A DNA stretch of 44,312 nt, taken from a virus. Made by a program: the position numbers and the translations under genes. Under the pieces are notes generated by a model. The model saw only the letters and a program-made list of their open reading frames with translations. It had not been told where the DNA came from and did no database searches. Position 1 is the stretch's first letter. Each line of letters opens with the position of its first letter. The stretch covers positions 1 to 44,312 of IMG/VR virus record IMGVR_UViG_3300020171_000058; one strand, given 5' to 3'. This document shows, one piece after another, positions 14,150 through 22,642 of the stretch.

Positions 14150-15805
14150 CTAAGTATGTCTTATTCCATAGAGACGAGCTACCGACCTTTTGTTTATGTT
14201 GGCAAGACCAACTGGCCAGTTGACGTTAGTGCGATAAGTTACCTTATCTTCCAGCAGTCCAGCGTCTAGTACCTCAAGGGCATGTTTCTGTATGCCCCAG
14301 AAGTCAGTCCCTTCCCCAATTTTCACCGCATAGATGGAGAAGTAATCACTTCCAGCAACACCCGCAACGGTCTCATCCGCCATAACCTTAGTGGACTGGT
14401 CGGCTTTAACGCCGATGTCATAGATGGGAACATTGTTACCCCACATAGTAACGAGGTTGCCGAACTGGTCTTTGTTTTGGTTCAGGACGGCAGCGATGCG
14501 TAATGCCTGATTGATTTTACGCAACCCAATATCACAGGTGACTAAGAAGGTTGGGTTATGCCCATCAATAGCATAGGTGAGTTTGTCCATTTCAGCCAAG
14601 AAGTCCAGTGCATGAGCCTGAGTATCGGTAATTAAGCTTCCTGCGGTTGCCGACAAGAGTTTTTGGGCGGTCATATCAGTCCGGTTAATTCGTGCTTTCA
14701 GCCCATCAAAGTTGTCCTCATCGGCGATAATACAGCCATTGATAAAGTTGTCATTAAATTCATCGTTCTGTTGCTTTATGACCTTATTATTAATAAGGTG
14801 GGTAGTCATTTCTGCACTACCTCTATACGTTTTCCGTATAGTCCAGAGTATATCTTCATTGCCTGCGTAGCAATGTGGAACGTAGACTCGTTGAGGCTAT
14901 TAGCGTGTTTTAACGTTTTTAGAACTTCGATACAGCCTAATTCCAATTCATCCATACTGCTATCGTTTTTCTCTGTCCACTTTTTCGCATTTGGTAAATT
15001 GCAGGTTCTTCCACCCAACGGCTTATTCTGGCGACTATTAATGTAGACAAGCATTATTTGAGCTTGAAGTTGTTTTATGACTAGATAGGGGATTATTGCC
15101 AATAGAAATCTTGACACTTTCCCATAACCACTAATAACCACTGACCATCTAGGATTATGATTCAGATTAGTAGTATTCCTATCCTGCCAATATCCCGATA
15201 CATCTATCTCATCTAATATACTTGCTACCATGTGCCTCGATTGCTGATGAGTGTTACAGAGGGAAGTTAATACAAACCAATTATTAGCTTTTGGACGATT
15301 ATAAATCCCTAGTGTTCCCTCACCATCAAAAATACCTGCTAACCACGCTAATCTTGCCTGCTGATTGCCCAATCCTACTGCCTGTTGCCTAATAAGCTCA
15401 ATAGTCTCTAAGGGTTTTCCAGCATATAGTTCCATCTTACTAGCCCTAGTTCCTTAAGGCCATTGCCTTTGTCTTCATAAGCGTATGAAGCGACCTCACG
15501 TTCTCAATGGTCTGGTTGCCTTCCACCAGTTCCTTGTCCAGGTCAATATTACCACCAACGATAGACAGACCTTCCGTAATTGGTTCAGTCGTGCCGGTGC
15601 TTGACGACCAAGTTGCGTTGAGTTTCCTACGGGATACGCTAGGAAGGGTCTGAATGCGCACCATCTTTTTATATAATGAGTTAATGGTCTCCCAAGGGAT
15701 GAATTTCATTGGGTGGCTTTCCTGCCATAGAGTGTCAGCCACACCTTTTACAAGTGGGTCTTTGCATATTTTTGCAAATTCTACTAGAGTTAATGTTCCA
15801 GCCAT
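14150..15805 (-). CDS. Major capsid protein, split by a group I intron: join of 15805-15457 and 14763-14150
   Basis: Exon 1 begins MAGTLTLVEFAKICKDPLVK behind GGAGG and ends in AAGGCAATGGCCT. Exon 2 starts ATGAATTTAATGACAAC. Joining them gives ...KAMAYEFNDNFINGC..., the usual FxDxFING region of HK97-fold capsid proteins, in 320 residues. Unspliced, exon 1 would stop at TAG 15448-15446 after LRN and give 119 residues. The apparent gene at 14809-14150 with its own ATG is exon 2 plus the intron end. Several hundred copies of this protein would build the head, so splicing is essential to the virus if the gene is functional. Scaffold lies upstream and cement protein downstream. Confidence 0.8.
14764..15456 (-). 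ncRNA. Group I self-splicing intron in the capsid gene, 693 nt
   Basis: The 5' splice site follows U (GGCCU|UAAGG). P1 pairs UGGCCU with GGGCUA at 15446-15441, including the U-G pair at the splice site. P3 is GUGGAA (15014-15009) with UUCCAC (14880-14875). P4 is CAAUUU (15001-14996) with GAAUUG (14949-14944). P6 is AGGCU (14938-14934) with AGCCU (14898-14894). P7 is GAGU (14889-14886) with ACUC (14849-14846) in AAGAUAUACUC, close to the conserved S element. P8 is CAUUGC/GCAAUG (14875-14857). P9 is CUAUACG/CGUAUAG (14841-14823). The intron ends in G at 14764. The helices occur in the canonical order. Confidence 0.8.
14806..15435 (-). CDS. LAGLIDADG homing endonuclease encoded in the intron, 209 aa
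   Basis: One LAGLIDADG motif appears at about residues 28-40 as RLAWLAGIFDGEGTLGI, followed by a homing-endonuclease-like alpha/beta stretch (FVLTSLCNTHQQSRHMVASI, NHNPRWSVVISGYGKVSRFL). Single-motif members act as dimers, cutting intronless alleles to spread the intron. ATG 15435 lies 10 nt after the stop of unspliced exon 1, suiting reinitiation on pre-mRNA. The last third of the frame overlaps the ribozyme core (P3 to P9), and the TGA lies in the loop of a P9.1-like hairpin. It could also have maturase activity. Confidence 0.85.
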   Translation of the reverse strand: MELYAGKPLETIELIRQQAVGLGNQQARLAWLAGIFDGEGTLGIYNRPKANNWFVLTSLCNTHQQSRHMVASILDEIDVSGYWQDRNTTNLNHNPRWSVVISGYGKVSRFLLAIIPYLVIKQLQAQIMLVYINSRQNKPLGGRTCNLPNAKKWTEKNDSSMDELELGCIEVLKTLKHANSLNESTFHIATQAMKIYSGLYGKRIEVVQK

Positions 15806-15817
15806 TTATGGCCTCCT

Positions 15818-16567
15818 TTATTTCTTCTTTGAATACCCCATGTTTAACAGTTCTTTGGATGATAATTTATTCAAATCATCACCGCCACTGGCAGAAGGTT
15901 GACCATCTTCCGATTTAAGCCATCCCTTCTCTTTAGCATAGTCCAGAGCTATTTTTTCCTTGTCCTCTTTTGTGAGTTCAGGCTTTTTATCTTCGGGTTT
16001 CACTTCTTTGGTCTCCTTTAAAGTTTCCTTAGATTCCAATTTCTTTAATTTAAGGTCGGCTCTTGCGAACTTTCCTTCAACTACCAAATCGTGAATATCT
16101 AAGTAATCTTCGCTATCTTCCTTTAGACCTAAAGTATCTACCCTCGCCTTAAATTCTAAAGCCCTTGTTTGTAAGACTTCTAAATCACGCTTCTGCTTTA
16201 GATTGGCTTCAAGGTCAGTGAATTTCTTCAGATAATCAGACTTATTAGTCTGTGTCTCTGTGGTATATTCACTTTCACTTTGACCTTTCAATTCAGCAAG
16301 TACGGCTGTTTGTATTTTAACGTACTCTTTTAACGTGTCCACCTCTGAGCGCAGGTCACGTAGCTTCTGGATTTCCTCGTTTTTCTTGGAACTGTTCCGT
16401 TGCTCATTTTTCCAGTTATCCTCAACCGTCTTGAGTTTGGTGTTTAGTTCCACCAGTTGAGTCTTGGATTGAGCCAACTCCGCCTGTAACGTCTTTGCAT
16501 CAGGTAAGGTTTCAGCAACTTTTCCCTGTGTTTCAGTCATTACCTTTTGTTCCGTAGTCTCCACCAT
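15818..16567 (-). CDS. Capsid scaffolding protein, 249 aa
   Basis: Start at ATG 16567 because AAGGAGGACATTAAA precedes it; an earlier in-frame ATG at 16666 lies inside a hairpin. The protein is almost all charged helix (LAQSKTQLVELNTKLKTVED, IQKLRDLRSEVDTLKEYVKI) with a basic-acidic C-terminus ending LLNMGYSKKK. Coiled-coil, no fold motifs, directly upstream of the capsid gene: this is the standard profile of phage scaffold proteins, which guide procapsid assembly and are then lost. Confidence 0.8.
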   Translation of the reverse strand: MVETTEQKVMTETQGKVAETLPDAKTLQAELAQSKTQLVELNTKLKTVEDNWKNEQRNSSKKNEEIQKLRDLRSEVDTLKEYVKIQTAVLAELKGQSESEYTTETQTNKSDYLKKFTDLEANLKQKRDLEVLQTRALEFKARVDTLGLKEDSEDYLDIHDLVVEGKFARADLKLKKLESKETLKETKEVKPEDKKPELTKEDKEKIALDYAKEKGWLKSEDGQPSASGGDDLNKLSSKELLNMGYSKKK

Positions 16568-16638
16568 TTTAATGTCCTCCTTATAGTTATTCCGCCTTAG
16601 CGGATTTCCTACTTCTGGGAAGAAACTCTGTTTAAAAG

Positions 16639-16689
16639 AAAAGGGGGGGAGACCCCGAATCTTCATTCAGAGTTTCTCCCCCCCCTTTT
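16639..16689 (-). terminator. Strong GC-rich terminator-like hairpin before the scaffold gene
   Basis: AAAA-GGGGGGG-AGA at 16639-16652 pairs with TCT-CCCCCCCC-TTTT at 16675-16689 around a 22-nt loop. Read leftward, the stem is followed by TTTTCTTTT, giving a rho-independent terminator. It may set a lower level of upstream gene transcription into the head genes, or mark an mRNA end. The scaffold start was moved downstream of it. Confidence 0.75.
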
Positions 16690-16749
16690 GGTAACAAGAT
16701 TTTTATCTCCTGTTAAGCATATTATATAACTGTTCTACATATATAGCAA

Positions 16750-19700
16750 TTACTTCTTTTCCCAACCAGGAGTCAAACCAAGACCAGATGACTTAGGTTT
16801 AGTCGCACCTCCGCCCTTTTCCCAACCAGGAGTCAAACCAAGACCACCTGTAGCACCACCACTCTCAGGTATCACATTAACGGGAGACCATGCAGGCGAT
16901 TTCCTTTCTTGCAATTTGCCATAATAGGTTTTTATAGGTACATTCTTAGATAACCCAGGTATATTCGCCTGTATTTCCTCTAATACATTGGTAGGTTTTC
17001 TTATGTATTCATCCGTTGATTGCGCTATTGTACGCATTAATGCGCTATAAGGTACAACCGTACTTCCTACCATTCTATTAACCAACGTCATACCCTCTTT
17101 TTCAGGGTCTTCAATCGCATCCGATATATTGGTTAAGGAAGAATAATAAGTTTGCGATGTAATATTGTCTGCAATAGTTAAACCCAAATACAAAGCCTTT
17201 TTCTGCCATGACATATCTTCATCCGTCACAGCATCTACTACACCAGCTACTTGCGCTAAAGTCAGGTTCAGGGGTTCCCATCTCTGATAACTAACCCAGT
17301 TAGTACCTACTTTTATTGAGTATGGTTGTTTCCCAGAATCATAAAACTTCTTTCTCTTTCCCGCATCATTCGGTACAGCACCAGTAATAAAACCATCTTT
17401 AGCATAAATATAAAATGCACCTGCTATCATACTACCTTCAATTACCTTAGCTAACTGGTTGATAGCTTCGGGGTCGCCCTTCTTAAAGTTTTTCCACATT
17501 TTGATATTTGCTATACCTAACGGTGAACGTTCCAAACCAACTTTAGCCAAGTTTATAGGTGTAGAAATAAAAGGTAATACGAATTTCGCACCTGGCACTT
17601 TAGCCCTCAGATTCATAAGTGTTTGAGTCGCCTCACCTGGCGCACGTCTGAATATTCTATCTAAGGCAAACTTGTCAGCAGCATCCGTCATTATCTTATT
17701 TGGATTCCTTACAAGATTCTGAAATTCTTCTTTAAATGCTTTCCCTACAAGTCCATGCCTCTTTGCACTCACAAAAGCCAATCTACTTAATTCCATCTGT
17801 CTGGCAATATGATAATGAAACTGGTCTGCCATTTCCATACCAGTTGTAGGTATAGTTATAAGACGATTTACTATTTCACCGCCTCGTGGCTTACCTCTTG
17901 GGATATAATCATATTTTGCCAATGCGCCAGGTTTTATTCCAGTCTTAGCCGTGTGCATTGCAGCCCTTACACCATCCACAAACCCCTGTTTAGCTCCTGC
18001 TACTTGATATGCAGCCTCACCCATGTATCTACCAGACCTACCACCTATCAAACTGGCAATTAAGGTATCTACAGGAGCTATAGCCACATGAGCAGCCGTT
18101 GAACCTATGTTTACTATATGCGTTTTGGGGCCGGACAATAGAGAGTTTATAAATATCTTATGAACTAAGTCCGCCCACTTTTCATTCTCAGGTGCTAAGT
18201 TCATAAGTTGTATAGCTTCAGCTTCTATTGCTGATAGATTTAACTTACCCTGTAATGGAGAAACAGTTTGTGGTGAAGGTGCTAATTCAATCCGAAGTTG
18301 TTCATGTTCTAACGCTCTCTGTTCTGGAGTTCTTAAATCACGTGCAGGCTTATAATTAGATGGTTTCTCCCCAAGAACCTCCTGTATTTTGAATTGAAGT
18401 TCTCCCTGCTTTTCGCCCAATTCCAGTTGTTCGTATTGCTGTTTACCGATAGGTGGTTCATAATCAGGATATTTCTTTCTTACTGCTTCATAATCTTTAA
18501 CATACTGTTCATAGGTTGCCCCTTTTGATATATCATCTGTAGCTACTCGTGATGGAAAATCTTTAACTGCTTGAGCATATGCCTTATCAGTCATACGAGG
18601 TTGGTCATGGGGTGTTATCGGTGAAGTGTCCCCCCCCAACCTTGGCTGTCTTGGTTCCATAGGTCTATACATAGGTCTATCACTGGGGTGTGTCCAAGGT
18701 TTTAATGGAAATGCCGATTCATCAAACTTTAAGTCAACAAATAATTCCTTCAAAGCACCTTTTGGTGATTTGCCTGTCTTACGGATTTGTTTAACCGCTT
18801 CGGCTAAGTCTGGGCGTTTAGCTAACAAAGCATCCATTACTAACTTATAGGCTGACCCCCCTTTCATCCCAGGGTCATCTGGTAATCTTTTAGTTACATT
18901 CGTGAAGTTATCCCATGCTTTTTCTACGTTCCTTCTTAATGTCCTACCCGAAACATCCGTAACATCTTTTACAGGATAAAAAGCATCAAAAGCATCCTTA
19001 ACTTCTGTGTCCAAACTATTAGCCAATTCGTCTATATGCTGATTAACAGATGTTACATACTTGCCGCTTAATGCTTTCTTAGATATTCTATATGCCTCAT
19101 CACGAGCTTCTGGATGCTTTGCTATATAGTCCTGAAATATCGTAGATTCTTCTATAGTCCTACGAGCGTATTCATTTCCTTTCTGTAACCTCTCTGTTAC
19201 TCTAGCTTTTGCATATTTAGGACTCTGAAAATATTTAATCAATTCACCAATAGAGTCTTCAGCAGGTGAAACAGGTGGCGGTTCAGGCGGTTTAACAGGC
19301 GGTATAGATGGTGGCTTCTCAGGCGGTACGACTGGCGGTTCAACCACTCTAACTCTAGGCGGTACTACTGGCGGTTGCTCTGTAGCGACAACAGGTTTTT
19401 TAGCCACACCAGAAACAAGAGCATCTATTTCAGCTTCCGTCATTTGAGGTTTTGTCGGAACTGTTACCCCAAATTTAGTAGGAACTTCTTCTGGTACTTT
19501 GGGTATCTCAGCCTTTGGTGCAGGAACAGCAGGCTTGGCTACCCTAACTCTTGCAACATCTTCTCTTAATTGATGTATCTCACTAATTAAATTTTGGTGT
19601 TCTGTGATAGCCTTTTCATATGCTTCACGGTCAACACCTCTACCCTTAGCAAAGTCACGGAGATTAGGCGCATTTTCCTGTAATAACTTTTCAGTATCAG

Positions 19701-20658
19701 CTAATCCTTTTTCAAGTTCCCTACTGATTGGTCTATTATTTGTTAGAGCTTCACGTATTATCTCATTCGCTCTTTTTTGCCTTATTTCACTCTTAGCCCC
19801 AAGATACCCTTCGTTAATCTCTTTGTTTATTTGATCTATAGTTAATTCTGCCTTTGGTGCAACCTCAGCAGGCTTGGCTACTGGCTTCACTGGCTCAGCT
19901 GGTATCTTTTTTGGAACTTTACCTCCTACTCCAACCATACCCATAGCAGGTGCAGCCACTATCGCCTTAGCTACTGGTGCAACTTCACGCCCTATTGCCC
20001 TGCCCGCTTGTGGGACAGCCTTCTGTAGATACCTTGCTGTACCCCCAAACGTAGACGCTCCCCCAACCGCCGATAATGCCAACATGCCAGTATTTAGCAC
20101 TTTCTGCCATATCGGGACATCAGCGTTCTCCCAACTTTCTTTTACGATAGGTATTAGTCCCGCAGTATATAACACACTCGTTAAATAATGTAAACTCACC
20201 TTAGCACCCGCACTTATAGGCGCACCTACACCCATAAATGCCCAATTACCTAACTCAAATAAAATATCAGCTTCAGTTATCTCGCTGGCTCTACCCCTGG
20301 CAGCCTTGAAGGTTGCAGGGAAAGCCATCTCAGCACCTTGTTCGCCAAGTTTTCTGCCTTCTTCTGTCGGCTGATTAACAGCCATCCTAGCCTGCTTTTT
20401 CTGCTTCATCCAATCTTCGGGTGAAATAGGTGGCGGTTCAATAGGCGGTGCCCATTCATTAGGATTTGTATACTGATTTATATTTACGTTAGCTTTTGGA
20501 GTCCAATTAAAAGCATACATATCGTCAGGTACTTCATCAGGTGGTGGAATATCAGGCGGTTCATCCATAGGCGGATTCTGTACCTGCCATAACTTCTCAG
20601 TCTCTATGGCAAAGTCAGCCTTGAGACGATTTATCTTAGGTATCCATGCTACTGTCAT
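16750..20658 (-). CDS. Giant internal virion (ejection-type) protein, 1302 aa
   Basis: ATG overlaps the stop of the preceding gene (ATGA). Layout: Pro-rich N-terminus; hydrophobic part about 150-200; Pro-rich linkers (PPEKPPSIPPVKPPEPPPVS); charged helical middle; then a conserved segment with LLSGPKTHIVNIGSTAAHVA, like that in large polyvalent or internal virion proteins of phages. Amphipathic helices follow. The end carries two copies of GLGLTPGWEK. Large size, place after the portal and lack of a tape measure suggest a protein ejected into the host envelope during DNA entry. No transglycosylase motif is visible. Confidence 0.6.
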   Translation of the reverse strand: MTVAWIPKINRLKADFAIETEKLWQVQNPPMDEPPDIPPPDEVPDDMYAFNWTPKANVNINQYTNPNEWAPPIEPPPISPEDWMKQKKQARMAVNQPTEEGRKLGEQGAEMAFPATFKAARGRASEITEADILFELGNWAFMGVGAPISAGAKVSLHYLTSVLYTAGLIPIVKESWENADVPIWQKVLNTGMLALSAVGGASTFGGTARYLQKAVPQAGRAIGREVAPVAKAIVAAPAMGMVGVGGKVPKKIPAEPVKPVAKPAEVAPKAELTIDQINKEINEGYLGAKSEIRQKRANEIIREALTNNRPISRELEKGLADTEKLLQENAPNLRDFAKGRGVDREAYEKAITEHQNLISEIHQLREDVARVRVAKPAVPAPKAEIPKVPEEVPTKFGVTVPTKPQMTEAEIDALVSGVAKKPVVATEQPPVVPPRVRVVEPPVVPPEKPPSIPPVKPPEPPPVSPAEDSIGELIKYFQSPKYAKARVTERLQKGNEYARRTIEESTIFQDYIAKHPEARDEAYRISKKALSGKYVTSVNQHIDELANSLDTEVKDAFDAFYPVKDVTDVSGRTLRRNVEKAWDNFTNVTKRLPDDPGMKGGSAYKLVMDALLAKRPDLAEAVKQIRKTGKSPKGALKELFVDLKFDESAFPLKPWTHPSDRPMYRPMEPRQPRLGGDTSPITPHDQPRMTDKAYAQAVKDFPSRVATDDISKGATYEQYVKDYEAVRKKYPDYEPPIGKQQYEQLELGEKQGELQFKIQEVLGEKPSNYKPARDLRTPEQRALEHEQLRIELAPSPQTVSPLQGKLNLSAIEAEAIQLMNLAPENEKWADLVHKIFINSLLSGPKTHIVNIGSTAAHVAIAPVDTLIASLIGGRSGRYMGEAAYQVAGAKQGFVDGVRAAMHTAKTGIKPGALAKYDYIPRGKPRGGEIVNRLITIPTTGMEMADQFHYHIARQMELSRLAFVSAKRHGLVGKAFKEEFQNLVRNPNKIMTDAADKFALDRIFRRAPGEATQTLMNLRAKVPGAKFVLPFISTPINLAKVGLERSPLGIANIKMWKNFKKGDPEAINQLAKVIEGSMIAGAFYIYAKDGFITGAVPNDAGKRKKFYDSGKQPYSIKVGTNWVSYQRWEPLNLTLAQVAGVVDAVTDEDMSWQKKALYLGLTIADNITSQTYYSSLTNISDAIEDPEKEGMTLVNRMVGSTVVPYSALMRTIAQSTDEYIRKPTNVLEEIQANIPGLSKNVPIKTYYGKLQERKSPAWSPVNVIPESGGATGGLGLTPGWEKGGGATKPKSSGLGLTPGWEKK
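16756..16846 (-). repeat. 31-bp direct repeat at the 3' end of the giant virion gene
   Basis: The same 31 bases occur at 16756-16786 and 16816-16846, exactly 60 bp apart. They encode GLGLTPGWEK, the last residues of the protein and a copy 20 residues earlier. The exact match suggests a recent duplication of a short peptide tag. Confidence 0.85.
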
Positions 20659-22358
20659 ATTTGCCTACTAACACGCCACCTTTCACCAGATGGAGGATTC
20701 CTTAACCCAGCATATGTAAGCCTCCATTGATTCTGCATATCCTCTAATCTAGGTGGTTTCCGAAAATTCGGAATAGCCTTCCCATATTCATCCACTGATG
20801 GGACATTCTCAGCGTTCCAATCAAGATAATCCGCATATATTTCTTGTTGCGTTGGAGTTAAACTTGCAAAAGTCCGCATATTTGGCATTGGTAATTCTCT
20901 TTCGCCTGCTGTCGTTACCCTTCTGCCAAACCAGGGAATATCCTTACCAGGTATCAAGCCTCTTGCCCAATCAGGTACTTCTGGCTCAGGAGGTTCTCTT
21001 TCCATCCCAGCATAAGAAGGTGACATGCCACCACCAGCACCACCATGCGAACTTACCATTGCAGGCGCATAACCGCCTGCCCACTTCTGCCCCTGCCCGC
21101 TTTGTACAGAGGCTAACCGACTTTCAGCAAGTGCTATTTTCTCTAATGATTTAATAGCTGATACGCTAGGTCTTAACGCTTCACGTTCCTGCCCACCATA
21201 AGTCCATTGTCCTGTAGGAACTTCACCTATACCGGAAATCCAACTAGGTGATACATTCGGTTCCCAGCCCTCTGGACTTTCTGCTATATTCTGTGCTTGT
21301 TCTCTAGCCTGCTGGACATCCCAACCACGGTTATATATCGTACTCGCTCTTTGCGTATATGGATTTTGTTGATGCTGTAAACGCCACCTATCAATCCAAT
21401 TACTAGCACCTTTTAAGCCAGCCTGTCTTGCGTTTTCAAATAAGCCAGCACGCATTTCAGCTTCTTGTTCATAAGAAAGTTGAGGTTGAACTTTCCAACT
21501 ACTAATATCAAACTGTCTTTTCGTTTCAGCCAGTTCAGCTTGTTTCTGCCATAAAGTCCCGGCATATTCTCTTTCCTTCTGAAATCTTGCTTCACGTTCC
21601 TTTGATGCTTCTTTTGATTCTGATGCAAGTCTTAACCTAAGTTCCTTTGTTGTTTCTTCGCCTTTAGCAGTAGCCATTATGTTCGCAATGAGTGGTTCTG
21701 CTAACTCTTTAGGAATAGGAGTTAAATTGGGCAGGTCAAAATGTTGCCCTTGATATTCTACTATTTGGTTTCCATATTGTTTACCTTTAGTTAAAAATTC
21801 CCTTTTCCGCATACTTGCCCATTTTATATCAGCATTTTCCCAATCAGGTAAATCTTCAGGAGCAAGTAATCCTTGTTCCACCTCTTTAATTTTAGCTTTC
21901 AGCAATATTTTGGCTTTAACAGCATCATCTGGAGTCCTTGTTTTCCCTGAAACTTCGGCATCTAACTGTTTTGAAATAATATTAAAATACATTTCAAGCG
22001 TTAGTCCCTGTGTGTAATCTATAGATGTTCCAACTGGTGTTTTTACAGGTGTTTGTTGAGACGGTTGTGGGGGTGCTGATGTAGGAGTACCAGCATTTCT
22101 ATATACCTTAATTGGATTACTAGGGTCAGTTACATTCCACTCCTGTCCTTGTTCATCCACTATATTCACAGGGGTAGGTGGAAATGGTGTACCCTGAACT
22201 CTACCTGTAGATGTTGGATTAGTTCTTATCCAATATCTATAGGCATCTCCTATTTTTTGTTTCTCATCTTGTGTAGCCCATCCAAGAGTAAGAGGGAAAC
22301 CTCCATAGTTTTGTTCATACCAACGGATAAATTCTGGTGGATATTGTGGTTCTGGCAT
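20655..22358 (-). CDS. Putative internal virion protein, 567 aa
   Basis: Starts MPEPQYPPEFIRWYEQNYGG behind AGGGGGTG. A Pro/Thr-rich part is followed by a long helical Gln/Glu/Arg-rich region (ASKEREARFQKEREYAGTLW, QKQAELAETKRQFD) and a Gly-rich end. It lies between a small portal-proximal gene and the giant protein, and is coupled to the latter. Together they resemble the two- or three-gene ejection protein sets of short-tailed phages. Assignment by context. Confidence 0.5.
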   Translation of the reverse strand: MPEPQYPPEFIRWYEQNYGGFPLTLGWATQDEKQKIGDAYRYWIRTNPTSTGRVQGTPFPPTPVNIVDEQGQEWNVTDPSNPIKVYRNAGTPTSAPPQPSQQTPVKTPVGTSIDYTQGLTLEMYFNIISKQLDAEVSGKTRTPDDAVKAKILLKAKIKEVEQGLLAPEDLPDWENADIKWASMRKREFLTKGKQYGNQIVEYQGQHFDLPNLTPIPKELAEPLIANIMATAKGEETTKELRLRLASESKEASKEREARFQKEREYAGTLWQKQAELAETKRQFDISSWKVQPQLSYEQEAEMRAGLFENARQAGLKGASNWIDRWRLQHQQNPYTQRASTIYNRGWDVQQAREQAQNIAESPEGWEPNVSPSWISGIGEVPTGQWTYGGQEREALRPSVSAIKSLEKIALAESRLASVQSGQGQKWAGGYAPAMVSSHGGAGGGMSPSYAGMEREPPEPEVPDWARGLIPGKDIPWFGRRVTTAGERELPMPNMRTFASLTPTQQEIYADYLDWNAENVPSVDEYGKAIPNFRKPPRLEDMQNQWRLTYAGLRNPPSGERWRVSRQI

Positions 22359-22642
22359 TACTGCACCCCCTGTCTATATTTCTGACGGTAGGCTTCCATT
22401 TCACTTATAAACTTCTCTACCTCATCAGCACCATACTTGTCAATAAAAGACTGCATGACCATAGGAGCTTCTAGGTCGTATAGAGAAAAATTCTCATAAG
22501 CATCAAATATTTCAGAAGTCGGGACTTCCTTCTGGTCAAAGGGCTTAACTTTAGAAAACTTCTCAGCAATATTATCTGATACCAAACCAATAATATCCTG
22601 TATTTTGACAAGTGCTAAATCGTAAATACCCTCTTGTTTCAT
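22358..22642 (-). CDS. Small helical protein downstream of portal, 94 aa
   Basis: The stop of the portal gene touches its start. The sequence is helical and acidic (LVKIQDIIGLVSDNIAEKF, YGADEVEKFISEMEAYRQ). Position suggests a portal-associated or minor head protein. No family recognised. Confidence 0.55.
   Translation of the reverse strand: MKQEGIYDLALVKIQDIIGLVSDNIAEKFSKVKPFDQKEVPTSEIFDAYENFSLYDLEAPMVMQSFIDKYGADEVEKFISEMEAYRQKYRQGVQ

Noticed and set aside
14150-14809. Frame with its own ATG that looks like a separate capsid gene
   Set aside because: Its first residues lie in intron hairpins near P9, and the capsid homology begins only at FNDNFING. It is better read as exon 2.
14764-15456. 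Intein in the capsid gene
   Set aside because: In-frame stop codons separate the capsid halves from the endonuclease frame, and there are no intein splice-junction residues.
16568-16666. Upstream start of the scaffold gene at 16666
   Set aside because: It falls within a terminator-like hairpin and lacks a ribosome site, while ATG 16567 has AAGGAGG.
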